A stretch of DNA of 64,000 nucleotides from NCBI GenBank assembly GCA_040756575.1, contig JBFLYP010000011.1:1-64000 (forward strand). Reading direction: 5' to 3'. Each line of letters opens with the position of its first letter. Position 1 is the first letter of the stretch. The stretch is from DTYU01 sp040756575 (lineage in GTDB: Bacteria > Bacillota > Desulfotomaculia > Desulfotomaculales > Ammonificaceae). Below, piece after piece: positions 16,067-24,528 of this stretch. Both the position numbers and the translations under genes were made by a program. The notes under the pieces were generated by a model. It was not told the origin of the DNA, ran no database searches, and worked only from the letters and a program-made list of their open reading frames with translations.

Positions 16067-16792
16067 GTGCGCGTGCTCAAAGTGGAACTTGAAGGGCTGA
16101 CGACTTCGTTTCGCTACCCCCACTTTATGTGGGGCAGACAACCGACGTTTCCAATGCCGCCACCCGCTACCATCTACGGACATATTTGCAGTGCGGTGGG
16201 CGATTGGGTAGACCCTCGCGGGGTTGAGTTCGGTTATGTTTTTACGCACGACGGGCAGGCAACCGATCTGGAGTGCTGCCATACGCTCTCCGTGGCAAGT
16301 TCACGTGCGGCGTTTGAGTGGAAAGGTGAGCGCATCAGTGCCAACCTTCAAGGCGTGGTAAATCCTCTGAAGCGGGATTTCTTATTTCGCCCGCGTTTGA
16401 CGCTTTACCTGAACCGTCCAGACTGGTTGGAATACTTCCATGCTCCGCGCTATCCGGTTGTGCTGGGACGGTCGCAGGATTTGGCGACTTATACACGGGT
16501 CACCATCATCGAGTTGAAGCAGTGTGACGATGTATACTATGAGCATACCTTATTACCTTTTAAGTGGCGCACTTGCACGGGGCGGGGCGTGACAATAACC
16601 ATGCCGCGCTTCGTGAACTACCACAACAATCGCGAACCGCAGTTTGACCGCTACATTGCATTACAAGAGCGTAGTGCCACCGCGGACTGGGTGCGCTACG
16701 AGTGTGAACCATTATCTCACTGGGTTGATTCAGAAACGCCTGAATGGCGCGGGTGCCAGCGTGGCGTGGTATTTCACCGCTTTCTGGAGTAA
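16067..16792 (+). CDS. cas5: CRISPR-associated Cas5 subunit
   Basis: The 241-residue RAMP protein begins MRVLKVELEGLTTSFRYPHFMWGRQPTFPMPPPATIYGHICSAVGDW, the characteristic Cas5 N-terminus in which a hydrophobic strand is followed by a proline-rich PPPATIYG(H/L) loop. Cas5 binds the 5' handle of the crRNA. The GTG start lies 6 bp after cas7, and the stop is 4 bp before the cas3 start. The C-terminal half is less conserved but intact. It fits the Cas5t/Cas5h group of type I-B or Tneap systems. Confidence 0.9.
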   Translation: MRVLKVELEGLTTSFRYPHFMWGRQPTFPMPPPATIYGHICSAVGDWVDPRGVEFGYVFTHDGQATDLECCHTLSVASSRAAFEWKGERISANLQGVVNPLKRDFLFRPRLTLYLNRPDWLEYFHAPRYPVVLGRSQDLATYTRVTIIELKQCDDVYYEHTLLPFKWRTCTGRGVTITMPRFVNYHNNREPQFDRYIALQERSATADWVRYECEPLSHWVDSETPEWRGCQRGVVFHRFLE

Positions 16793-16796
16793 AGGA

Positions 16797-19121
16797 ATGG
16801 ACAATTCGCACCTACTGCAAGATTTCTGGGCAAAGTCGGCACTTGAGGAACAACAAACGGGCGAGACGCTGCTGGAACATACGGAAGCTGTTATTCGCGC
16901 GTTAGCGGGTATAGCACGGTTGCGCCCTGATTTGCACACGGCAGCAAATGTGCCGCGATTGTGGCACTGGGCGTTCTGGGCGTGTTGCCTGCACGACTTG
17001 GGCAAAGTCGCAAAAGGCTTCCAGCAGCAGCTCCGCACTAGCGCGATATGGGGGCATCGGCACGAAGTTCTATCACTTGCCTTTCTCGATTGGTTGCCGT
17101 GTAAAGAGATGGACCGTAAGTGGATAGCAGCAGCAGTTGTATCACATCATAAAGACGTGGATGAACTACAACTGGCCTATCCAGGTGATGTGGAAGCAGA
17201 TGATATAATTCTCAACGAACTCGTTGCCCAACTACCTAATGACGCGGTGGAAGTGTTACCTGCTACGCTCAACGCAAAAGTGGAAGAGTGGCGTACGTCT
17301 CTTGGTTTAGCCCTGTTTGGTGTCGAGCCGCTGATATTCAATAAAGAAGACGCGAAGACATTCCAGAGATATGCGGCGGAGCGGCTTTGCCGAAACTTAA
17401 AGATGTTCTATCGCTTTGAGCGTGAGCTTAGGCAAGGGAAACGGATGGAGACAGATATAACGGCCTCGCTTTTGTTACGTGGACTTATCGTGACGGCTGA
17501 CCATATCGCATCAGCCCATGCGCAGCCCCCGCAACCAACCCTTAAGGGAGTCGGCGATCTGCTGAAATGTCTGGATCTTAACTGGGAAGAACTTTATGAT
17601 CATCAACGCGGCTGCGCAACTGCCATCGGCTCAACCATTCTCACCGCCCCGACAGGGAGCGGGAAAACGGAGTCCGCGTTGCTGTGGGCAGCGAAACAGA
17701 AAGAGCAAGCAAACGGCGCGCCGCGCGTATTCTACGTACTCCCTTTCCAAGCCAGCATGAACGCCATGCATCAACGACTAAGCAGGTATTTCCCGAACGC
17801 CGAAGTAGGTTTGCAGCACGGGCGAAGCCTCCATGCGCTCTACCGCGCTTACTTAGAACTCGATGCCACTCCGCAACAAGCCGCCCGCTTGGCGCGATGG
17901 GCCAAGAACCTCGCAACTCTTCATGCCCATCCAATCAAGGTGCTAAGTCCGTATCAGTTGCTTAAAGTGTGCTATCGTTTGCGCGGCTACGAGGCGGTGC
18001 TGACCGATTGCTTCGGCGGGCTCTTCATCTTTGACGAGATGCATGCTTACGAGCCCGAGCGGTTAGCAATGATCATTCAAATGATGCGCTTCATGCGGGA
18101 GCGACTGCACGCAAAGTTTTGCGTGATGACGGCCACGATGCCGCGGCCGATTATCTCATACGTTCAGAAGGCGATAGGAGATATGGTGGAAATCAAAGCG
18201 TCAGACGAACTTGCCAGGAAGTTCTGCCGCCACCGGTTGCGCTTGCTGAACGGTGAAATTGTCAATGAGGCGAACTTACAACGTATCGTTGAAGCAGCAT
18301 CAGGAGGGCAGTCTGTACTTGTCTGCTGTAACACGGTGCGCCGCGCTCAAGAAGTTTATGGTGCGCTGAAAGCGTGTTTACCAAACGTGATGGTGAACTT
18401 GCTCCACAGCCGCTTTACAGCGTATGACCGCTTGAGGAAAGAAGGCGCACTGGTGAAAGACCCATCCAAGCTGGTGAGACCTGACGGTATACTGGTCGCT
18501 ACGCAAGTGGTCGAGGTCAGTTTGAACCTGGATTTTGATACCATTTTTACCGAACCCGCACCACTTGAAGCATTGCTCCAGCGATTCGGACGGGTGAATC
18601 GTTTGGGTCGTTTAGGACTTATTCAACTTGCTCCCGTCCATGTCTTCTACGAACCGGCAGACGGACAACATATTTATGATGAACTCATGGTGCAGCGCAC
18701 ACTTGAAGTAATTGCGCATGCTGATGATAAGCCAGTAGATGAATCCCAAGTTGCCGCATGGTTGGCTGAAATATATACTGCAAAGATACTTGACGAATGG
18801 ACGAAGAAGTTCGAGAAATCCTCCCGTATCTTTGAGGAATCCTGCATCCAGACTCTGCGTGCGTTTGCCAGCGATGATGCGCTTAAAAGCCTCTTCTACC
18901 AGGCCTTTGATAATATTGACGTGCTGCCTGTTTGTCTCGAAGCCGAATACAACAAGCTCATCGAAAACGACCCGATTCTCGCCACCGAATTGCTCGTGGG
19001 CATTTCGTGGCGGCAATATGGACGCTTGAAACGTGAAGGGCGGATTATAGCGCCTGCTGTACGTGGAGGCGCACCTCTTATAGATGCCCCCTATTCGTCT
19101 GAAATTGGTTTAATGTTTTGA
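16797..19121 (+). CDS. cas3: CRISPR-associated nuclease-helicase Cas3 (HD plus DExH)
   Basis: The 774-residue protein carries both Cas3 activities. The N-terminal HD nuclease has LLEHTEAVIRAL, WACCLHDLGKVAKGFQ, WGHRHEVLS and VVSHHKD. The SF2 helicase follows with TAPTGSGKTESALLWA (Walker A, near residue 285), FIFDEMHAYEP (DExH box), MTATMPR (motif III), VATQVVEVSLNLDFD and LQRFGRVNRLG (motif VI). ATG 16797 has GGAGTAAAGGA upstream; the long open extension before it lies inside cas5 in another frame. Catalytic residues look intact, so the degrading arm of the system could still work. No adaptation gene follows. Its C-terminal PYSSEIGL recurs at 19313-19336. Confidence 0.93.
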   Translation: MDNSHLLQDFWAKSALEEQQTGETLLEHTEAVIRALAGIARLRPDLHTAANVPRLWHWAFWACCLHDLGKVAKGFQQQLRTSAIWGHRHEVLSLAFLDWLPCKEMDRKWIAAAVVSHHKDVDELQLAYPGDVEADDIILNELVAQLPNDAVEVLPATLNAKVEEWRTSLGLALFGVEPLIFNKEDAKTFQRYAAERLCRNLKMFYRFERELRQGKRMETDITASLLLRGLIVTADHIASAHAQPPQPTLKGVGDLLKCLDLNWEELYDHQRGCATAIGSTILTAPTGSGKTESALLWAAKQKEQANGAPRVFYVLPFQASMNAMHQRLSRYFPNAEVGLQHGRSLHALYRAYLELDATPQQAARLARWAKNLATLHAHPIKVLSPYQLLKVCYRLRGYEAVLTDCFGGLFIFDEMHAYEPERLAMIIQMMRFMRERLHAKFCVMTATMPRPIISYVQKAIGDMVEIKASDELARKFCRHRLRLLNGEIVNEANLQRIVEAASGGQSVLVCCNTVRRAQEVYGALKACLPNVMVNLLHSRFTAYDRLRKEGALVKDPSKLVRPDGILVATQVVEVSLNLDFDTIFTEPAPLEALLQRFGRVNRLGRLGLIQLAPVHVFYEPADGQHIYDELMVQRTLEVIAHADDKPVDESQVAAWLAEIYTAKILDEWTKKFEKSSRIFEESCIQTLRAFASDDALKSLFYQAFDNIDVLPVCLEAEYNKLIENDPILATELLVGISWRQYGRLKREGRIIAPAVRGGAPLIDAPYSSEIGLMF

Positions 19122-19136
19122 TGGTTCGTCTTTTAA

Positions 19137-19348
19137 GTTAGGGAAGGGGTAGCCTCACGCACTGATAGCGGGGTTTTTGCCGGAAACGGCCTGACGGCCT
19201 TAATCGGACCTTCCATTTCCTCTTCTTTCACTATCCTGGGGCCAGTTCTGCATGCTGCCGCAAAAGGGCTGGTGCGGGAGGGCCGGGAGAAGTGGGTAAA
19301 AGTTTAGAGGTGCCGTACAGCAGCGAAATTGGGTTAGAAGTAACTTAG
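19137..19348 (+). pseudogene. Coding debris after cas3, including a second cas3-like C-terminal tail
   Basis: Two overlapping remnants are seen. One open frame (19137-19307) has no start but reads as real protein: GLTALIGPSISSSFTILG, then PVLHAAAKGLVREGREKW. I do not recognise it. A second frame ends at 19348 and contains LEVPYSSEIGLEVT; its PYSSEIGL is identical to the Cas3 C-terminus at 19089-19112 but with different synonymous codons. This suggests the tail of an older or different cas3 rather than a recent duplication. Confidence 0.4.
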
Positions 19349-19443
19349 ATGATAAGGATGTTGCAGGTTTTAAAGCCAATCAGGCTTTGTGCTAAGGTAC
19401 GAGTTATTAATGCGTAATGGTAGCCGGAGGTATTATCTTATCT

Positions 19444-19942
19444 ATGAAAATGAAACAATTAGGCAGGCTCGAGAAAATCAACCCGCGTGAAATCTGGGCT
19501 GACGAAGCGCGGGATTTCACGCCGTGGCTCAGGGAGAACATCCGGGCGCTTTCGGAGGCTTTGGGTCTTGACCTTGAAATTACGGAATCCGAAGGTGCTG
19601 TCGGCGACTTCTGGGTTGACCTGGTGGGCAGGGACCTTAGTTCGGGACGGCCGGTTGTGATCGAAAACCAGCTTGGTTCCGATGCGCGCCCAACAGGACG
19701 AAATAGAGAAGGAGATGGGGCAGCCGCTCTTTTGGGAGGAGTTGCCCAAGGCGAGAAGGATAGCGGTTTATACCGAGGGAAGGATAGAAGATCCACCGGA
19801 GCGTCTTGGCCAACTGCAGGACTGGGCGGTCGAGGTATTGGGCCGGTTTGTGAGGGTATTTTTTCTGAGGTGTTTTACGAATTGCGTTAAATTTTATCTT
19901 ATGTTATATTTTCGTACAGGTAAAGTAAAGGAGTCGTTATGA
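19444..19942 (+). pseudogene. Decayed DUF4268-type nuclease-like gene with internal deletion
   Basis: The first frame (ATG 19444) gives LGRLEKINPREIWADEARDF, then TPWLRENIRALSEALGLDLE and VGDFWVDLVGRD..GRPVVIENQL, an endonuclease-like N-terminal domain. It should continue into a TDHxHLGQ motif but does not. Near 19670 sense shifts to another frame: QQDEIEKEMGQPLFWEELP, then ARRIAVYTEGRIEDPPERLG and LQDWAVEVLGRFVRVF, the DUF4268 C-terminal domain. So the middle is deleted and the ends are out of frame. The tail runs into the right-hand direct repeat. Intact relatives occur in defence and mobile regions. Confidence 0.7.
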
Positions 19943-20006
19943 CATTTCATCGTCGTCACCGGGAATGAAAATGGCTCAAATGTTTATGCTTCGGCCTCTT
20001 ATCAAC
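19929..20006 (+). repeat. Direct repeat, right copy, bracketing the cas region
   Basis: It matches 10911-10989 in the same orientation; the last 55 bp differ at only about three positions. The palindrome seen in the left copy is eroded here. The following 230 bp up to the next gene are AT-rich and hold no gene I can support. Confidence 0.8.
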
Positions 20007-20239
20007 TAAAAAAGTATCTCCCATCCCGGCAACCGTCGCCTGCCGCTGCACAAGTTAATTAATTTTTAAATTTAATCCGCACCACAAAGCCTGATTTCCT
20101 TGGCAGGAACTGGCTGGTTATGCATCCGGCTGCTGACTAACTATTTCAAAAAGAACCATCTATTCCATATAGTTTTTTGTTTAGCCAAATTATAAAATGA
20201 AATAAAATCTGTTCTTGTCGTTATTGGGAGGTAACGATA

Positions 20240-21610
20240 GTGCGAAAGAACTTTAAAAGACTTCTACTGTCGCTGGTTCTGATTTCCGGACTCCTTTTGA
20301 AACCGCCTGTTTACGCGCAGGAGCTTTATACAGTGGCGCCCGGTGATACGCTGTATTCAATTGCGCAAAAATACCAAACGTCTGTGGAGACAATCAGGCA
20401 GTTAAACAGATTAAGCAGCAGCCTGATCTATACCGGTCAGAAGCTGGTCATTCCCAACCAGGTGACGGTTCATGTTGTGGCTAAGGGAGAAACCCTTTCT
20501 CATATCGCCAAGTTGTATAATACGACTGTTTCCGAAATTATGTCTACCAACAACCTGCCTAACGATTCTCTGAGTGTCGGACAAGTCCTCAGGATCAACG
20601 GCGGCCGGTACGAGCCCCCGGATGCGTTTATAGTAGGTTACCATACCGAGGAAGAAGCCCATTTGCAGTCCTCGGCATGGTCGACTATGGCCCATATGAG
20701 CGATCTGTCCTACGTCACCCCGTTCTGGTTCCGGTTGAACCGGTATGATCCTGCGAATCTGGAGACAGCGGGTTACTTTGATCCCTCACAGACCCATGAA
20801 CTAGTAGCAGCGGCTCATGCGTATGATGTGCCGGTACTGCCGGTAATCCACAATTTCTTATATGAGGATAAGTCGCTTACCAAGAACTTGGTAACTGCGA
20901 TGCTATCGAGCCCGGAATCGCGAAGCAGATGTATCGCGAATATTATCAGGCTCATTGAGTCTTACGGCTTCGATGGGATCAACATGGATTTTGAAGGTAT
21001 CAGGGTGAGCGACCGGGATAACCTGTCTCTTTTCTACCAGGAGCTTGGCGACCGGTTGAGAGAAAAGGGATACCTTTTTACCGTTGCCGTCCCGGCAAAA
21101 TCGGATGACTGGAGTAATCCCTGGGCAGCACCGTATGATTACTCGGCTATCGGCAGGGCTGCCGACCTGGTCGTGCTGATGATGTACAACGAGCACGGCT
21201 TTCCCGGGAGCGGCCCCGGACCCGTTTCATCAATCGGTTTTAACCACGCGGTTCTCAAGTACGCAGTGGAGAAAATTCCCCGGCACAAGATCATTGCGGC
21301 GGAACCGGTTTTCGGATTTGATTTTAACCTGCAGACCAACAAGTACGAATACTTGTCACACGAATTAGTTATGCAACGGGTTAAAGATTTTGCTGCTGAC
21401 CCCATGCTTGATACGGCCAGTCAAACACCGTTTTTCTCTTATATTACAAACAACCAGCGGCACGAAGTTTGGTATGAAAATGCCGAAAGCCTGAAAAGAA
21501 AATTAGATTTAATCAGGGAGTATGATATTGCCGGGCTGGCTCTGTGGCGTCTGGGCTTGGAAGACCCGGCCATTTGGCAAACCATACGGGAGCGGGTTAA
21601 TATACGATAG
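20240..21610 (+). CDS. LysM-GH18 spore cortex-lytic type protein (YaaH/SleL family)
   Basis: The 456-residue protein has a signal-like N-terminus (RKNFKRLLLSLVLISGLLL, then cleavage near PVYAQ). Two LysM peptidoglycan-binding repeats follow: LYTVAPGDTLYSIAQKYQTS and VHVVAKGETLSHIAKLYNTT, each ending in GQ(K/V)L. A glycoside hydrolase 18 barrel comes next with the catalytic FDGINMDFEG near residues 243-252 and a YDYSAIGRAADLVVLMMYNEH strand. Relatives YaaH/YdhD and SleL are N-acetylglucosaminidases that act on spore cortex fragments during germination. GTG 20240 follows TTGGGAGGT. It looks like a stand-alone gene and supports a sporulating host. Confidence 0.92.
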   Translation: MRKNFKRLLLSLVLISGLLLKPPVYAQELYTVAPGDTLYSIAQKYQTSVETIRQLNRLSSSLIYTGQKLVIPNQVTVHVVAKGETLSHIAKLYNTTVSEIMSTNNLPNDSLSVGQVLRINGGRYEPPDAFIVGYHTEEEAHLQSSAWSTMAHMSDLSYVTPFWFRLNRYDPANLETAGYFDPSQTHELVAAAHAYDVPVLPVIHNFLYEDKSLTKNLVTAMLSSPESRSRCIANIIRLIESYGFDGINMDFEGIRVSDRDNLSLFYQELGDRLREKGYLFTVAVPAKSDDWSNPWAAPYDYSAIGRAADLVVLMMYNEHGFPGSGPGPVSSIGFNHAVLKYAVEKIPRHKIIAAEPVFGFDFNLQTNKYEYLSHELVMQRVKDFAADPMLDTASQTPFFSYITNNQRHEVWYENAESLKRKLDLIREYDIAGLALWRLGLEDPAIWQTIRERVNIR

Positions 21611-21741
21611 AGGCCGTCCAAAAAACTTCATGGTAAGCCGGTTTTTAGAAGCGGCTCTAACCGCGTCTTGGTTTTCGGGCGGCAGTTCTGTCCAGAATCT
21701 CATCTATACACTGATTTCGCGGGCTTCTCAATGTTATAGGA

Positions 21742-21819
21742 GTGGACGGAGATGAAGCCCCCGAGACCTTGACCCGGAAAATGCTCGAGAGCGACGTCCT
21801 CAGGGAGGTTCTGCGTTGA
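21742..21819 (+). CDS. Short peptide or antitoxin remnant before the PIN gene
   Basis: A frame with a possible GTG start gives VDGDEAPETLTRKMLESDVLREVLR, 25 residues, ending at TGA that overlaps the TTG start of the PIN gene. The amphipathic C-terminal helix would suit an antitoxin tail, but there is no DNA-binding domain. It may be a worn-down antitoxin or a translational coupler. The call is tentative. Confidence 0.3.
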   Translation: MDGDEAPETLTRKMLESDVLREVLR

Positions 21820-22232
21820 TCCTCGTAGACACCGGCGTGTTCTACGCCTTGATCGACAAGAACGACGTGAACCATAGCCTGGCCAAGGAGTTTTATACAA
21901 GTGTAGCGGGACGGGAGGTTCTTTGTACCTCCCTTCCCGTTCTTAGCGAGGCGTGGCTGTTGATAGGCGCTCGCCTTGGCAGCTGCTTTGCTGACCGGTT
22001 GTGGAAATCGGTATGTGACGGTGCCTTCGAAATATTACCCCTCGAAAGAGAAGATTTGGCGTTGGCGCTCGAAATCGAAAGCAAATACAACGATGTAGCC
22101 TTTGGTTTTATAGACGCTACCTGTTTCGCTCTTTGTGAAAAACATAAACTCCGGCGGGTATTCACTTATGACCGGAAACACTTTTCTATCTACAAGCCAC
22201 ACTTCACCAATGCCTTGGAATTGGTTCCGTGA
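21816..22232 (+). CDS. PIN-domain protein, VapC-like
   Basis: The 138-residue protein starts MILVDTGVFYALIDKND and has SLPVLSEAWLLIG, YNDVAFGFIDATCFALCEKH and VFTYDRKHF, which provide the four PIN acidic residues. The start is TTG 21816, supported by GGGAGG seven bases upstream. No full antitoxin gene precedes it; only a 25-codon frame overlaps its start. It is the third PIN locus in 12 kb, each with a different sequence. Likely an RNase, either an orphan toxin or a domesticated enzyme. Confidence 0.8.
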   Translation: MILVDTGVFYALIDKNDVNHSLAKEFYTSVAGREVLCTSLPVLSEAWLLIGARLGSCFADRLWKSVCDGAFEILPLEREDLALALEIESKYNDVAFGFIDATCFALCEKHKLRRVFTYDRKHFSIYKPHFTNALELVP

Positions 22233-22411
22233 CCGCCGCTTCAAGGCGCCCGGCTGCTCGGCCGGGTGCCGGAACATTCATGGCGGGAAGGTCAGGTTCG
22301 CCGGCGGATGTCTTATAATCACATTTAGTGCATTTCGTTCACGCCCCGGTGACGCGTGGTGGGTAGGAATTTTGAAGCATTTGATCAAACATGATTTCGG
22401 AGGACGATAAA

Positions 22412-23425
22412 TTGCACGTTTTGGTCACCGGCGGGGCCGGTTACATCGGGAGCCAAACGGTTAAGGAGCTGCTGCGGGCAGGGTATAAGGTGACGGTTCT
22501 GGATAACCTCTCCCGGGGGCATAAGGCGGTGGCGCGGCTGCTGCCGCAGGCAGAGTTCGTTTGGGGCGACATCGCCGACCGGGAGTTGGTCGTTGGGCTT
22601 GTGCGGTCGCGCGGCATCGCTGCGGTGCTGCATTTTGCGGCGCTAAGCATCGTCGGGGAGTCTGCGGCCGATCCGGCGCTTTATTACCGGAACAATATGG
22701 TGAAAGGGCTGGCACTGTTGGAAGCGATGCGGGAAGCAGGTGTTCCGTATTTCATTTTTTCTTCGACGGCGGCGGTCTACGGCGAGCCGGTGCAGGTGCC
22801 GGTTACGGAAGATCACCCTTTAGTGCCTACGAACCCCTATGGAGCGACGAAACTGGCCTTTGAGGAAGCGCTCAGGTGGTACGGCGCGGCTTACGGTCTG
22901 CGGTATATCAGCCTGCGCTACTTTAACGCCGCCGGCGCCGACCCGCAAGGCGACCTGGGCGAGGACCACCGGCCGGAGACGCACCTCATCCCGGTGGTGC
23001 TGCAGGCGGCGCTCGGGCTGCGGGAGGCGGTGACGGTTTTCGGGACCGATTACCCAACGCCGGACGGGACGTGCATCCGGGACTACATCCACGTTACCGA
23101 CCTGGCGGCAGCGCATGTGCTGGCGCTGGAGGCGCTGGCGGAGGGGCACGCCCCGGGGGCGTATAACCTCGGTAATGAACGCGGCCACTCGGTGCGGGAG
23201 GTGATCGAAACCGCCCGGCGGGTCACCGGGCGGGACTTCCCTGTGGTGGAGGGAGCGCGGCGGCCGGGCGACCCGGCGGTGTTAGTGGCGTCGTCGCAGC
23301 GGATCAAGGAGGATTTGGGCTGGCGGCCGCGCTACGGGGACCTGGAAACGATCGTCCGCACGGCCTGGGATTGGCACCGGCGGCAAGGGTACAAGGAATC
23401 ACGGGAGAGAACTGGGATCTTGTAA
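22412..23425 (+). CDS. galE: UDP-glucose 4-epimerase
   Basis: A 337-residue short-chain dehydrogenase-type epimerase that interconverts UDP-glucose and UDP-galactose, supplying cell-surface sugars. It has the NAD-binding VTGGAGYIGS at residues 5-14, the LDNLSRGH motif, catalytic SSTAAVYG and PYGATK (Tyr and Lys of YxxxK near residue 146), SLRYFNAAGA, and CIRDYIHVTDLA. The frame opens at 22391, but TTG 22412 lies eight bases after GGAGG and gives the usual MHVLVTGGAGY start. GC content is higher than in the flanking PIN gene. It appears monocistronic and faces nadA. Confidence 0.93.
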   Translation: MHVLVTGGAGYIGSQTVKELLRAGYKVTVLDNLSRGHKAVARLLPQAEFVWGDIADRELVVGLVRSRGIAAVLHFAALSIVGESAADPALYYRNNMVKGLALLEAMREAGVPYFIFSSTAAVYGEPVQVPVTEDHPLVPTNPYGATKLAFEEALRWYGAAYGLRYISLRYFNAAGADPQGDLGEDHRPETHLIPVVLQAALGLREAVTVFGTDYPTPDGTCIRDYIHVTDLAAAHVLALEALAEGHAPGAYNLGNERGHSVREVIETARRVTGRDFPVVEGARRPGDPAVLVASSQRIKEDLGWRPRYGDLETIVRTAWDWHRRQGYKESRERTGIL

Positions 23426-23545
23426 TCGGTTAAGCAGGGGGAAATGCTGTGCCGGATTATTCAGGATCCACTGCACCGCTTCGCGGTACGGCTGTTTTGT
23501 ACCGACGGCATTGTAGCGGCGCACTTTCCCGTCTTCTGGTTTTGT

Positions 23546-24528
23546 TTAAACCTCTCGAGCGGGTATTTGCCTTCTTTGTAACTCTAACGACACCGGTGCG
23601 CGCTTTTTTTTCTGCTCGCGCCGGGTTGCGGTAAACATCCGTTCCAACGCGCGGTGCGCACTTATGCGAATCTCCTCCGGCACGGTGATTTGCGGTTGGA
23701 GCGATTCGAGTGAGCGGACCACCTTTTCCAGGGTGATGCGCTTCATATTGGGGCATACCGCTTTGGGCGAAGCAGGAACGAAATTTTTGTCCGGATTTTC
23801 CTTCCTTAAACGATGCAGTATTCCCACCTCGGTGCCTACGATCAATGTATCAAACTCCTTTTCTTTAGCGTAACGGCAGATACCGCCTGTGCTCAGTATT
23901 GCATCAGCAACCTCCCTTACCTCGGGGAGGCACTCGGGGTGTACTACAACGTCTGCGCCGGGATACCGGGCCTTCATTCTTACTATATCTTTGCGCTTTA
24001 TTGTAACATGGGTAGGACAAAGGCCGGCCAGAGGATTATTCGTTTTCCGGTAACTTCCCGAACGTACTCGCCGAGGTACTGGTCGGGGACGAAAAGAATC
24101 TCTCCGGCATCAAGCGACTGGATTATGCTGACGGCATTTGCGGAGGTACAGCAAATATCGCTGGCCGCCTTTATAGCCGCGCTGGAATTCACGTAGCAGA
24201 CTACCGGCGACCGGGGGAATTGGCGCTTAACCTCCTCCAAGTTCTCAAGCGTAATCATGTCTGCCATGCGGCATCCTGCTGTAACATCCGGCAACAGCAC
24301 CTTCCTGCCGGGGCAAATGATCGCCGCTGTTTCGGCCATAAAGTGGACGCCGCAGAAGACAATTATCTCCGCGCTGGTTTTTGCAGCCTGCAGACTTAAT
24401 TCAAGACTGTCCCCGACAAAATCCGCTACGTCTTGAACTTCGCCGCGCTGATAATTGTGGGCGAGAATAACGGCGTTTTTCTCCATTTTCAGGGTTAAAA
24501 TCTTCTCTTTATGCTCGTTTTTGGTCAC
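23546..24528 (-). pseudogene. nadA: Quinolinate synthase NadA, interrupted by a one-base frameshift
   Basis: NadA makes quinolinate from iminoaspartate and dihydroxyacetone phosphate for NAD synthesis and holds a [4Fe-4S] cluster. The 5' part (24528 to about 24020) reads NAVILAHNYQRGEVQDVADF, FCGVHFMAETAAI, LLPDVTAGCRMADM, CCTSANAV, and DQYLGEYVREVTGKRIILWP. It then shifts and stops. The 3' part resumes in another frame with MKARYPGADVVVHPECLPEV, TEVGILHRL and VCPNMKRITLE. Adding one base in the AAA run at 24019-24021 (TTT on the coding strand) restores AFCPTHVTIKRKDIVR between the halves. All cluster cysteines are otherwise kept. Either a true pseudogene or a sequence error; nadB and nadC are not adjacent. 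Confidence 0.85.

Noticed and set aside
16644..16796. N-terminal extension of Cas3
   Set aside because: It overlaps cas5 in another frame and lacks Cas3 similarity; ATG 16797 has a good ribosome site and gives the normal HD start.
17684..17965. 93-codon frame inside cas3
   Set aside because: Shadow frame of the helicase domain without ribosome site or motifs.
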